Assembly (NCBI GenBank): GCA_945643635.1
Contig: CALZFC010000005.1
Span: 9,812,001-9,876,000, forward strand
DNA: 64,000 nucleotides
DNA from: Allodiplogaster sudhausi
Taxonomy: Eukaryota > Nematoda > Chromadorea > Rhabditida > Diplogasteridae
Direction: 5' to 3'
The notes below the pieces were generated by a model that was not told the DNA's origin, did not search any database, and saw nothing but the letters and a program-made list of their open reading frames with translations. Positions 13,684 through 26,477 of the stretch are shown piece by piece (the first letter of the stretch is position 1; each line of letters begins with the position of its first letter). Position numbers and translations under genes: made by a program.

Positions 13684-16600
13684 CTAACGTCTATCAGTCC
13701 ACGGCGTCAGATCAATCTTCGGAAAGTCACTGCACGGCACCTGGGCGTTTCTGAAAGAAAATGCAATTGTAATTACTAAGTTTTTTTTAAACTGTTTAAA
13801 TATACTTTAGTAAACGTTACTTATATTTTATAAATGAATATACAACAAATTAATGTAATAGCCGACATCAACTCGTCGGGCATAATGAAGACGTCGGGCT
13901 GAATGCGCGTCATCGACTTGGCATTTGCACAGAGAAGAGCACCAAGGCGAACCTTTCGGATCTCGTCGAGTTGCTCTGGAGAATAGCAGATATGCAAATA
14001 TTTTTGCCTACATTCTTTTTTCTGCACGTTATTTTGTTCAAAAATAATTCATTAACTTTTGATCCATTTCGACTGCAACAACTGGTTGGTCGCTGAATGT
14101 ATCGCATAAAAAACATTCTTCTCACCTCGAGAGAACTTCGTGTATGGCAGATCATTCTCGTAATGGAATCGATCGCATTTCTTGAGGCGAGAGAACTGCT
14201 CGGCTATGAGGCATGCCATCGTTGGAGGCCTGCTGATTGTCGTGGTAGGAGAATAGATTTAAATTAGACATATCATTTCATATTAATCGATAATCAGCGT
14301 TTTGATCAATAATGTTAATAGTAGTAATAATAAATAGTATGCCAATGGAAAAAGGCAACAAATGCTCCAACATGAGCGCGCCCTTGATGGGAATCTCGGA
14401 GAGGAGTCCAGGGAAAAGGTCGATGTCATCAACGTGATCGTACACCTGAGACAAAATCAGTAGAATAAAGGAAGGCCTAAAAATAATTTTATGTGTATTT
14501 AAAAAGTTAGTAATTAAAATGAAAAATATACTTTTTGCAGCGCGCTTATTGCTGTCTGGTCCATGGAGGGCGAAAGGTCAGCAAAAGAGCGAGCACGGCG
14601 CAGTCCGCAGAACTCTCTGCAATGCATGAATGAGAGAGTGGCAGACGATGACAGAGAGAAAGAGAGGGATAGAGAGAGCTTGATAGTGTGAGAGGGGAAA
14701 AAAGGCGAGATGAAATGACACAACAGGTAGCAGAAAAGTCATCCATAAAAAAGGTTCGGCGGACCGGAAGTCATTGTAGGGCTGAACGCCGTGGTCGCGT
14801 GCACGAAGAATGTTAATGGTGATGAGATCCATGCCCGACTTTGGTTCTCCACGCCGGCCAAAGAGATGGTTTCGGACGGCCTGATTTTTAACTGTTAATA
14901 GCACAAACGTTCAGGAAAAAAGAAAAGAAGAAAGAAAAGAAACATCAGTGATGTGTCTGTCGAATGCCATGGAAGGCGTGCCGATAAGTCCCATGATCAG
15001 CGAGTCGATGCCGCCTTCAATATAGTAATCTATTTATATTTCGTTTTCTACATCCAAATACATTTCTTTAAAGAACTATCCATTATATGTATTTTCAACA
15101 ATAAAATCGTCGTTTGAGCTAACGTGTTTTCATTCGCATACTCGATGGTTATGAACGGAACTAAAAGATCCACTACTAGATCATTAAGTAGATCATTTAT
15201 AGTTCAAGGAATATAACATGAAAAAAATGATTTCGAAAGGATTGCCGGCGCTGCGATTGTAGACGGGCTCGACATTGTTGAAGTGGTCGACGAGGTCGAC
15301 GGGCGCGGACATGTTGTGGAAGGCGGAGTCCATGCGAGGAAACATCCGCCTGATCAGCGTGTGCCCGAAGCGGAAGGCCGCCGTCGCGAAGGGCTGCGAG
15401 ATCGATGCGTCGCACGACGAGTTGTAGTCTTTGAATTACTATGTTAGTTCAAGATAATCATCATTTGAAGAGAGTAGAAGGAGCTAATTATTAATAAAGG
15501 CAGTACCAAGTCTTTATACATATTTCTTTGAAAAAATTTAAAATGGGTCGGTTGTGTGGGGGATTTGTACCTTGGAAGTAGCCTTCGATTCGAGGTGCCA
15601 AATCGAACTTCTCAACGAGTGCCATGCCAATCAATTTTGGCACGTACTCGTTGAAGGTGATGTGATTGAATTGGGCGCTCACAATCTTGCGAGACTCCTG
15701 AATGAAAAATATGTTCAATTATACTAGAACTTAATACTAAATTAATGTATATAGAAAGCAGAAAGTGCTACAAATCGTAGGCTTGTGAAATGGCCCACTT
15801 GATAGAGTCTCTCGTCGTCCCAATGCGGATTCAACCGTGCCAATTCGGTCGCAACCCTATTATGTTCACTGAAACAAAAAAAGAAGAATTATTCATGTGA
15901 TGGCTACTTTTAAAGCCGATAAATTAATTTTCTTCTTCTTGTGTTTTACAACCAAAGTTGAGCTTTTCTAATATTTATATAACATAAAAAACAACTTAAA
16001 AAAAAAATAAAATGAATAAAATGACTAGCTGCCTACGCACCGCAGCAGCATGTTGTGCATGGCGGTGAGGGCGGGCTGATGTGAGTTGCGCTCGTCGCCC
16101 GCGACAAAGCACATGAAGCGGGGCGACGAGCGGCAATCTTGCTCTTGCAGCCCCTGCGGCAGCGCCTCGCTAAAACGAACCCTTTACTATTACCACCTTC
16201 ATCATTTGTATAGCTTACTTTTTCAAGCAAGAACTGTAAATACCTATTAATTTTCTATAAAATATGAGCGAGGTAATAGTCAAAGAAAAAAACAATGTAG
16301 ATATTGCTTATGGTTAGACGACTGAAAAAAGCCGAACTGATTAACGTCGCCAAGATCGGTAAAGTTCATCTTTCCTCCCGAATACATTCTCAACGAGTCC
16401 GCCTCGCACTTGGTCGCCCCGTAGATGACCGAGCCGTCCAGGAAAGCCGTCAGCTGAAACGAAGAATGCCTATCTACATAGCAACAATAATTTTAATTGG
16501 TTTACAACTTAAATATATTTGTTCTTGTTTATTCGGAATTTTACAAATTATCTAGAGGAACAGTATGATGCAGGTAGACAATGGAAATGGTGAAGAGTAA

Positions 16601-17805
16601 GAGTGGAAGCGGAGATTCATAAGAGAGAGGGCGTGATCAATGGCATTGTATGCACCTGATTCAATTGATTCCGATAGCCGAGGTTGAGTTGGCCGAGAAG
16701 AGAACGGGCAAAAGGCAAGCAGCGACTATAAATATTTTTCTAGTTTAGTTTTCTTCATATCATTTAAATTAATGATGGAGTTCTTTTTTTACTAATAAAT
16801 GTTCAACCGTTCGCCGTGCTCGTGAGTAGGAAAGTGAGCGTCGTTCTCGGGAACAGCGAGGGGCATGCAGTGAACGGAGAGGGAGCTGGAAGAGTCGCAG
16901 CGAGTGCCTGGAGGTAATTAGAGGGTTGAGAGAGATAGAGAGGGAGAGAGTTTGATGGGTACGATGGAGAGAGAAAGGGAGAGAATGTTTTTTTGAGGAG
17001 GAGAAACAAGAGGGAGAACGAGAGTGTACTGAGAGAATCACATAGCAGCATCATGCACATACAATTGAGAATTTGATCGTTTGGTCCTCGTTCAACAGGC
17101 GAATGCGTCAATTCGTGATCGAGAACCTGGCCGAATTGCATGATCATCAGCGTGTACCTTCAATTCGTTTTGAAGTTTTATATTTAAATTCAAACTTAAA
17201 TAATTAAGGCAATAAATTTGTTTTACCGATCCAAAATGACTAGGGAAGACATTAAATAGTCATCAACTTTTTGTGATCGTATGGCAGATCGAGATGCACG
17301 GCATTCGAGATGAGCCTAGGATTCGGTAGCGTCCCGCCCGACTGCGCACGCGACCGCGGCGCGTCCATCCCTGGGAGGAACCGGCAATATTGAAGGCAAT
17401 CTTTAAAAACGAAATATAAACTTGAGAAAGAAAAAATGAGACCGTCGTCATAGGCTGGCTTCAGAAGATGCATCAGCGGACCAAAGGAATTGCCGAATGA
17501 AGGATTCTAGGATTGGTAAGGTCGTAGGCATACAATTGTCCTTTCCTCCCCAATCTTCATTAGGCCTCTTCGTTCGTATCTACCTAACAGCATTATAAAC
17601 CATAACTAAAATTATTTCTTAACACCCTTGGCCACCTGCAGATTGTTGCACCATCCCGAGTGCGTTCGATAGGGCGAAGTGTGATCGCAAGGAAGGTTTT
17701 TTGGCAGACATCGATTAATTGATCCACCAGGCCCGAGAAGAGCCGTGAAGTTTCCAACGAATCTGGGACGATCGAGGAGACATATAGTAATTATGATGGC
17801 CATAT
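13684..17805 (-). other. Peroxidase domain 2, apparently catalytic
   Basis: The domain has the expected order: [29 protein letters not shown], then the distal site [15 protein letters not shown] (distal His present; the calcium-binding Asp after it is Glu). Next come a cysteine exon with [22 protein letters not shown], and [30 protein letters not shown] retains the catalytic Arg and the Glu that can esterify haem. Then come [10 protein letters not shown], the proximal site [13 protein letters not shown] (proximal His present), NHLFGRRG, and [18 protein letters not shown]. All positions needed for peroxidase chemistry appear to be present. Confidence 0.8.
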
Positions 17806-19646
17806 CGGTTTCAGAAGCCGTTGCAAAGAATTATAATAAATAATGTATCCTCAAATCTAATCCATCACCATCAACTGCTTGACTGTCAGCGATAAGTGCT
17901 GCCTAATCCTTGTCGGCCGCTTTAATAAAATCGCCGATGCCCATAGATCGCACACTTCCATCCAATAGATTCCCAGGAATAAACTTTTTTTGAAGAGTCG
18001 AACAAACCCTGAGACGTCAATTTGTGGAAGCAGCTTTTGCAAGACATCACGATTGAGTTTAATCGGAAATCCGTCTTGGCCCTCCAGGCCACGTCCAGTC
18101 ATCAGAACGTGTGAAGTGGCAAGAAGAATGCTCGAGATTTTGGATAACTGAAATACGGTTATTTTAAAGAGATTTTTCCGTGAATGAAAATCATTTATAT
18201 TTAACTACCTCGAGAGCCTCACGCTTGGCGCGCATCATTTTTCCATAAGACATGAGCGGATCACCGTCTCGGAATATTCCCTGGTCTGGAAAAATATTCA
18301 GCAAATATTCAACAGCAACACAAATGTTTTTATAACGATTCTATCTCTCTCTTAATCGAGGAGCGTTTGCAAGCAAGAAGGAAATGACTTTGCATATTGC
18401 ACAGTTTACAAATCTACTCTGATTTATCTATGACTATAAAAAATGGGAAATATTAGTGCGACCGTACTCCTGTTGATATTCTGCTCCTCTCGCCGCCGTC
18501 TCTCTTCGACTTCTCTTCGGCCAATCTCGAGTGCCGCTCGAACTGTCTCGGGTGTGACTGGCAGATCGAGGAGAGCAGAGAAGTCCTTCCATTTGGTGAG
18601 ATCAAGAGGGCGCAGCATTGACGATGAACAAGAGATTGGCGCGTTGCTGGATGGGAAGAGGTGGACAATTAAGGTGACGTTTCAATTGATTCACATATTA
18701 TTCCTGCGAAATATGTCGATGACTACAGTAAGATTGTGCTGCATTTTTAATGCGAATAATAAAGTAAACGTACAAAGTGAGACTGCCAATAATATGGATT
18801 GCAAATGTGTACTTGTATTCGTCTTCAATCTCCAACGCCCTCGGCTGAATGAAATCGACGCCCGCGTTCTCGCAGAGAATTCGCGCCAGACTTGACTTCC
18901 TTCAAAATACAAAAGAAACTTTCATAAAGAACCAAAGATTAACTACTCTCAAAGAAATGAGACACGAAACAACTTGGTTGGTAAAATTCCTTTAAAAAAA
19001 CTAGTAAAAGTATAATTTCTATTAACACGTTACTCAATTTCCATATTCTTACCGTATCTCCATAAGCTGCTGCTCCGTGAACTGCGATGGAGCCATGTCA
19101 TTCTCGTACCAGAAACGATCACCTTGCTTCGTCTAGAAAGGAATTACCTTCTTCCTATGTTAGTCCTTTTTGTGAGTTTCAAAATATTTAAATTAATAAA
19201 GTCTATCGATTACGGTAGAATGGAATGGAGTGGAGTACCTTCTGAAACTGCTTGCCAATGATGCAGCCAAAGGTCGGGCCGACGAGTCCGCCCGGAAGAG
19301 GTTTCTCTGCTAGGCCAAGCACGAAGAGATCCACCTATGAATCATCATGCTTTTTCTTCTTTCTAATCGGGGAAATATTGATTATAAAATGTGCGTTCGT
19401 GAAACAGATACTACATACCTTGTCGACGGAATTGTATACTCCCTCGAGAATATCGACAACTCTGTCGCCGTCTGTCAGATCATTCCGGAGCTGCCCGAAG
19501 GAAGTGATCTGAGGTGAACCTAATTTATGCTGGCAAGAAGATTTGATGATCTGTCTCGTTAATGATTAGCGTCCTTCGAAAAGTTTCACACATTCGAACG
19601 TGATAAAAATTAAGAGAGAGAGAGAGAGAAAGGAAGAGAGAGAGAG

Positions 19647-19703
<57 letters not shown>

Positions 19704-22700
19704 CGCGGCCACGAGTGAAGCAGCAAGAGAGTCATTTCGTTTGCTTCTTTCACCTTGACACCGGAACATTTATGTCGCCATTCCGTGTAAGGTGGAAGGC
19801 CGTGGTCTCTTCCGGTTTGGATGATAAGTGCTGCCTGAATTCTATATTTAGTTTCATATACAATATAAATTCTGCGACCAAACGGAAGATCCTCTCGAAT
19901 AAAGAGATTCTCAAATATGCAAATATAAAATACAATGGTGAAAAGTCGCAATTAAAAGCCATTTTTTAAAGTTTGAGCCCTTATTATTTCCGTTTTGCTA
20001 TTAGGAATAGTTCTGAATAGGGGGGGATGAAGTTCCTTGCAAACCTGGTCAAGTCCGAGATTGCCGAGTGAGCGGAAGAGGCGATCCCGCAGCTCCTCTG
20101 ACATGTGCAAGCCCGGCCGGTAGACGCGCGAGCGGATCAGGAAGCTGTCCAATCAATCACTCTTTTTATATTAGCAGAAAATTAATAATTCATAAACAGA
20201 AAACCTACACTTGCAAAAATGCTTTTAAAAACATATATGTACAATAAATAAAATAGCATTTCCTTACCGTACGACGCCAGCGATGCTGTTGTTGAGGAAG
20301 AGCGCCGCCGGATCGTTGAAGATCTCAGAGAGCTGCCGAGTGATGACTTCATCGCCGTTCTCCGTTTGATGCGAGAGACGCGGCGAGAACATCGTAAAGA
20401 AGAACTGACATTTGACAACATTTTATTATTTTTATTATTTGTATATATTTTAAATGCCTGTAATATTAATTTAAGGAATCGAAAATACAAAGTATGTAAG
20501 TGCATAAAAAGGATAAAACGAGCTCGAAAAGACCGGCCTGTCCGGCGGCGGCAGCAAACGAATTGATCGCCGACGCATCGATGTCCATGTCGTACTTGTG
20601 CGAGTAGCCTGCAGACTCGCCGCGAAGGCTATGTCTGGTAAGAGAACCAATATATGTATTTTATTTAGTCTTATTTATTATTATTAAAATTTTTATTATT
20701 TTAGTATGAAGTGATTTCTCTATAAATACAACAGAACAGCTACAACTGATGAATTTAGTTGAACAATGTACAAATATATACGTATGTATGTAGTAGATAC
20801 TTTGCCCAAGTTTCTCGGCCGAGAATAGCAGGCAGAAGCTCGTCGTATGTGACGTGCTGCAGCTGAGCGATTACGATACGACGAGCCTCCTCGAAGAGTT
20901 GCGCGTCGCTCCACGAGGGATTTAGCTCCTAGGTAATTACAGCAATATATTCAATGTCTTATGCTTTCTCTGAAAAACGAAAGTTTGTTCACATATTTCA
21001 TTTCATTTTTAAATATTTTTTTCATTTTTTATTCTGTCATTTTTTTACTCTCTTTATTATATCGATCTATCATGCTGAACAAAGCTTGTACCTGCAGCTT
21101 GTGCGCAACTCTGTTGTGCTGTCGCTGGAAGACGGTTGTGAGGGCAGCGGAGGAAGGAAGGAAGTTGACATGGGAAGAACCGGTCAGGAAACATGACTTG
21201 AAGGGGCAATCTGGCGCAACGACAGGGAGCGAGTGGTACGGCGAGGACGAGTACGAGGAGGAGAGCTGACCTGCAGAGAACGAGAGAGAGAGGGAGTGAG
21301 AGAGAGGAAGAGATAGATAGGAAGAGAGAGAGAGGAAGGAAGAGAGAGAAGGAGTGAGAGAGAGTGGGAAAGGGAGAATGAGAGAGAGGGGGTGAGAGAG
21401 ATAGAGAAAGAGAGATATAGGAATTAAGGGAAGACAAACTATAGGTGACTTCTAGAACGACTAACTGTTTGAGAAATTTAAATTCAGTTTTCGAAGTGTG
21501 AAATTAAAACTGAAGGGTGTTGTGGGTTTCGTTGATGTGCGATAAAGAAGAAGAGAACAGAATCTGTTTTTAGGGACCTCCACTCCGGTTGCGCAGCTTG
21601 CGCGCCTTGTCCGCCTGGCTTCCGTAGATGCCCTCTCCGTCCAAGAATGCCGTTGCTCCATTCGCCTGCTCCCTCTCGCCTCCCTCGCACTCTCGTCTGG
21701 GCGCAGGCAGAGTTCGCGTGTACGCGATGCAACGCACAAAACCGGCGTATCTAGGTGATTGCTAAGTCTTATTAACATTATTTAAATAAATTAACTATAT
21801 AGTGATATTTCCTTTTTTCTCAAGAAGGAGATGAGTCTACTTTTAATACTTTAGACATTTTGTCTAACTTTGTATCGTTTGCTGGAACATCGATCGCAGC
21901 ACATTCGGGATGATGCGACATTGCAGAGTCACAGCACGGAAGTGGAAAGCTGCGGCCATCTAATCATTCTTTTCTTTCTTTCCTTGTCATTTTGACATTA
22001 TTTTTCATTTAAACGAAATTAACAATTGCATGGTTTCTAAGCCTTTTCGAAAGTCATCGTCAGTTTCTTACTGTTATATAAGAATAATAGCTGCCTAACC
22101 ATTTGTCGTGATGCGCGGCTTGTTGAGTTGGACGAGATCAGCGAAGACAAAATGAGCAAAGTGAGGGAGAAGCTGAGTGAGACCGACGGTGGAGGAGGGG
22201 AGAGAAGAGAAGAGAGAGGAAGAGATGAGACGGGCACTCGGCAGCGTTGCAGGCGCTCTCTCCGTTTCTGGGTCTTAGAAAAAATGGATTAGCGATTAAG
22301 GCAATTGAAAAAATTGGAAACAATATGGGTTTTAAAGAAACTGCACATTCCACAGTCAGGATACGAATTAAAATGAAGTCACTGAACCGTCATATCACAA
22401 AAAGGAGTACATATCAATAATACATTTACAAATATACTCTATATTTGATTAGTTAAATATGTAATCTCTATAAGAATAAATACATTTGAAAGGCTTACCG
22501 TATCTCGGCGGCAATTCTCGCTGGAGTTTTGAATTGCGCGCGCCCCACCCTGTATGCTTGACGTTGTTGCAATACCCACTTATCGATCGATACTTTGTTG
22601 AAGGACAATCCAGATTCTCTCTGAGAATCAACGATTAACACATGAATTAAAATGGTTTTTTCTCCAAATAATTGTTGAACTGCGGATTCTTCCATCAAAA

Positions 22701-24281
22701 GAAATGAAATAGTGTGATACGAAGGAAAGGAATGTAATTGATTTCACGTAAAATAAAAGCACACTTATTGGGGCAGACGAGATGAATAATGGAAGAAGAA
22801 GAACTGGCAGTAATTCCAGCAGGCAACTTCGACTGGATCTCTTCGGCCAATATGGCTACGAATGCGCTGAACATTTGAATAAATTAGATCAGCATTTTGA
22901 GGGAGAATAAAAGTCATTCCAAGAAGGCTGAAAAATCTTTTGAAATGTTTGATTATGGGAAAATTCAGACCGTTCGAGCTCATCTTCATCCGGCTCCGTA
23001 TGAGTCGCCCAGAGCTGCATTGGGAAGCGAAGGGGATCGACTGAGTCTGGAGAGGGAGACAGTGAAGCGAGACACAGAGAGAGAAAGAGAGCGATAGAGA
23101 GGTGAAGAGAGAGAGAGAGAGTGAAAGAGAGAGAGAGATAAAGAGAGAGAGAGAGAAAGAGAGATAAAAAAGAAACTCGAGTCCGCGAGCATCTTCGGCT
23201 GCGTTAGTGTGACGTGCTCGTCCACGACAAGAAGTGCCTCGATGGCCGCTCGCTGCTCATCTGTTGAAGGCGGCTCGAGCCACACCGGCAGCCGGTCTGG
23301 ACAGGGAAAGAAAGGAATTGTTTATTAAATAAAATATTAAATAATAGAGTTTCCTTAGCCAAACACTTTCTGTGCGTGTTTTTAAACAAATGGCAAAGTG
23401 AAAAAATTTCTATGTTTTTCCAATTCTCTTTCATCCTTTGTACATTTGTATCCTCTCTGCTCTTCGATCTTAATGCAAACTCTCATTCGTACTGAACTTC
23501 ATTCCATCCAGACGCTATTTTTACAAAAGATAAGTAATGTCAGTAATCATTGTGCCTTTCAGGTGAATTTTAGTGAAGGAATAACCGTTGCTTACTGTAA
23601 GCAGGATGTCATTTGGGGTAATTGCAGTGTTCAGCAGAGCTGAATAAGCCCAGGAAAGACAAGAGTATAGGCCACTTTGTGCAAAGTTATTCTCTCCCTC
23701 TTCGTCGTTCCATGTTTTCCCTCATACTTTCTCTTTCTAATACAACTGTCGCTCTCATTCTTTCCCGTCTGCTTTCCTCATCACGCTCTATGTATCTCTA
23801 ACACTCACCTCTTCCTTCTCTTTCTCTAGCACTCTCCTCTTCTCTCTTACTCTCCCTTCATTCTGAATCTCTGAAACTCCCTTCTTCCCTTTCTATTTCC
23901 ACTTCTTCCCATTCTTCCTGAATTATTCCTCTCGGTTCAATGCAAAACGAGTCTCTAGCACTCTCAGATTCGGGGCGGCTACTTTTTCCATTATGTTTCT
24001 TTCTTTGGAACAAACGAGGAGAAAAAGCATTCCAGATGGTGATGGGAAGGTGAAAGGGGTTAGAGAGTGAGATGTGCATAGAGAGAGAAAGGAGGGAAGA
24101 GATAGAGATATAAAAAGAGAAGTAAAAGAAAGAAACTGAAGAAAGAAATTCAGGATCTTTATGGAGTAGTATGTAGATTAGCACAATGATCTCCCAAGAG
24201 GCAATGAAGGAATGAAAAATAGCTTTGAAGGTTGATAATATATGTATGTACATACATACATGTGTATGTATGTATAATCCT

Positions 24282-24319
<38 letters not shown>

Positions 24320-24720
24320 TGCCATAACTTTCTCTCTCTATCTCGCTCTTATTTCAAATTTTGGACACATATTCGACATGGTTCCCTACATCGCTGACAT
24401 GGCGAGCAACAATGCTAATTTCTGCCGCTGGCAGTTGGGACACCAGATTTTTTAACGCTCTCCTTCTAACCAATAATAAATTTGCTGTTTATCACATCGG
24501 CTGTGCGACATCGGAAAAGCAGAGGATCGCAATCTGAACCAGCGGCTGATCGCTTGCCGATGAGCAGAAGAAGAAGAAGATGCCAGGGAATTGTTCTCGC
24601 TACCGTACTCTGCGAATGCCATGCACACCCGATGAGCATACTGTAAGTTATCAGCGAGAATTTCGATTGATTTCAGGCGGACAGTTATATCGTGAGATAA
24701 CGCAAATATATTCAAAACAA
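13684..24720 (-). CDS. Double animal haem-peroxidase (two peroxidase domains in one frame)
   Basis: More than 30 short exons read leftwards from about 24.7 kb to a TAG at 13684. Two peroxidase domains are encoded. Domain 1 lies at about 22.6-18.4 kb and ends with the usual tail, NAPISC then [12 protein letters not shown]. Domain 2 lies at about 17.8-13.7 kb and ends [11 protein letters not shown]. Exon phases across the junction match: AGG A|gtacgg at about 18.45 kb joins ac CAG GGA near 18.29 kb, then GAG|TTA, then the exon holding [17 protein letters not shown], so no stop or new start is needed between the domains. Homologues are haem enzymes that use hydrogen peroxide to crosslink or halogenate extracellular substrates. 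Exons right of 22.7 kb (near 22.8, 23.2, 24.4 and 24.6 kb) are weaker, and the signal-peptide exon was not identified. Confidence 0.75.
18424..22640 (-). other. Peroxidase domain 1, probably non-catalytic
   Basis: Recognisable pieces are [29 protein letters not shown], a cysteine exon with [110 protein letters not shown], and [15 protein letters not shown]. The exon with the distal histidine (GQxxDHD) is missing from the 140 bp where it should lie. The FRxGH block with the proximal histidine is replaced after FAAAAGQ. The EHNR glutamate is Gln. The fold may be kept for structure or binding only. Confidence 0.7.
19615..19700. repeat. (GA)n tract in peroxidase intron
   Basis: An 86-bp run of GA with interspersed AAGA, lying in an intron. 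Similar intronic tracts lie near 21270-21420, 23060-23170 and 24283-24317 within the same gene. Confidence 0.85.
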
Positions 24721-24839
24721 GAGCCAGTTTATAACGCCAAAAAATATTGTCTATATCAGACGAACTGATAAACAGTCAAAAACAAAATACTACCTATGTA
24801 GTTCCCGCTGGCTTTTCCACTCAGGACCTATGCGCGGTT

Positions 24840-25561
24840 TTGTCTAATGTCAAATGCGACATTGCAAAGGCGGGGCAACGACACAGTCTACGTCCGTGGA
24901 CCGGCCCGCATCCCGGATGGAGGAAGAAAGGAGGAGGAAGAAGAACTAAGAGCCGGTAAGATGGGCCCAGAATAGATTTGACCACTATCTTCTTGTGCAC
25001 TTTCCACCTACACACTTTTTCTAGAAGAACACTAAAGAAAAATGTATTACCAAACCGATTAGCTTACTAAAACTTAAATAGAGACATAATACAAGAGAAT
25101 TAATGAAAAGTGAAAATATCAACAGATAAATATTATTCTACGTTCAGAATATCTAATAAAAAGTTGAACCTTCAGTCGATAATTGATATATACATAGTAT
25201 TCAAAGAACACTATACACTTTTCCGAGGAATGAAACGAATTGCCTCGAGCAGCCGAGAACAATGAAAGAACAGAAGAAGGACACTCATTTGGAACGGGTA
25301 TGCCAAGCCGTGTTTGCGCTTATACTACATGGAAAGTGAGAGGGAGTCTGGAACTCGTAATGAGCTCACTCTCTTTCTTTTCCCTCTCTCTCTCTCAAAC
25401 TCTTTCTCATCTTTTCCCTCTCTCTCACTCTCTCGAACTCTTTCTCATCTTTTCCCTCTCTCTCGCTCTCTCGAACTCTTTCTCATCTTTTCCCTCTCTC
25501 TCGCTCTCTCGAACTCTTTCTCATCTTTTCCCTCTCTCTCGCTCTCTCGAACTCTTTCTCA

Positions 25562-25611
<50 letters not shown>

Positions 25612-26460
25612 ATCTCCATCTCTCGCGCAATCTGCTTCTCAGCTTGTCTTTCTCTTCTCCTCTTCACTTTTCAATCGTTTTTTCGTTCCTAATTTCTCAT
25701 GCTTGCTCCTGATCGGCAAACTTCCTCTCTGGCACCATTGTTTATTTCCGTCTGTGAACAGGGGAACGGGAACAACTCTAAAAGCATGCAAATTGCCGCA
25801 TTCTAATAGCTGGAAACTTTGGATTGCATCTCTCTCTCTCATTCTCTCTCTCTTTTTATCTTCTCTCCTATCTCTCGTCCACATCATACAAGAATGAATC
25901 TTTATAATTGTACCCATCATCCACATTGTTTGCTGTAGAGATACGAAGATATCTGCGGATGTGGGATTGAGGATAGAATCTTGCTCAATGGAATGGGAAA
26001 ACGAAGTAGAATGGGGCCGTGAACAAGAAGTAGGAGAACTGAGATAGGGCGAGAGAGCGAGAGATGAGATAGGAAGAGAGGGAGAGAGAGTGGGAAGGAA
26101 AGGAAATTGTTTATGCTAACGGTTCAGCCCTCGAGCGGTTTGTATCTGAGCTTTCAACTGTCTGCTCACACTCGAAGCCTCCAGACAAGGAATGGAAGAT
26201 CAGTTAGATCACTCTTCATTACGGGAGCATGAACACCGAAAACTCCTGCACGGAAAACAGGCTGGCAGCCGCGGGGATACTGTTGTACATTTTGAGGTCG
26301 TACGAACCGACAAGTTTTGAGAGTGAAAGTTAACCTGTTACATTTCGATTCTTTTTTCTATAGTGTTAATGGCGATCAAGTAAAAGAAAATATAAAAAAA
26401 ACGCTATTTCACTTATGGATATGCACATTGCTAAAGAAAATTATTTTCTCGCAAAGACGC
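24840..26460. other. Intergenic stretch with CT-rich repeats
   Basis: No gene recognised. Contains a CT-rich region (25380-25610) and short open frames only. A minus-strand frame near 26210-26310 (NSIPAAASLFSVQEFSVF) could be a small exon but has no partner. Confidence 0.5.
25383..25566. repeat. 38-bp CT-rich tandem repeat
   Basis: About four copies of a 38-bp unit with the core GAACTCTTTCTCATCTTTTC followed by CT repeats, merging into a pure (CT)n run at 25569-25608. The unit gives false Leu/Ser repeat proteins in two frames. Confidence 0.85.
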
Positions 26461-26477
26461 CTGTAACCGCGTAGTTT

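Noticed and set aside
18424..18618. A separate start codon for the second peroxidase at 18618
   Set aside because: The sequence before this Met (NAPISCSS) and after it ([12 protein letters not shown]) is the normal C-terminus of the first peroxidase domain, and splice phases run through it.
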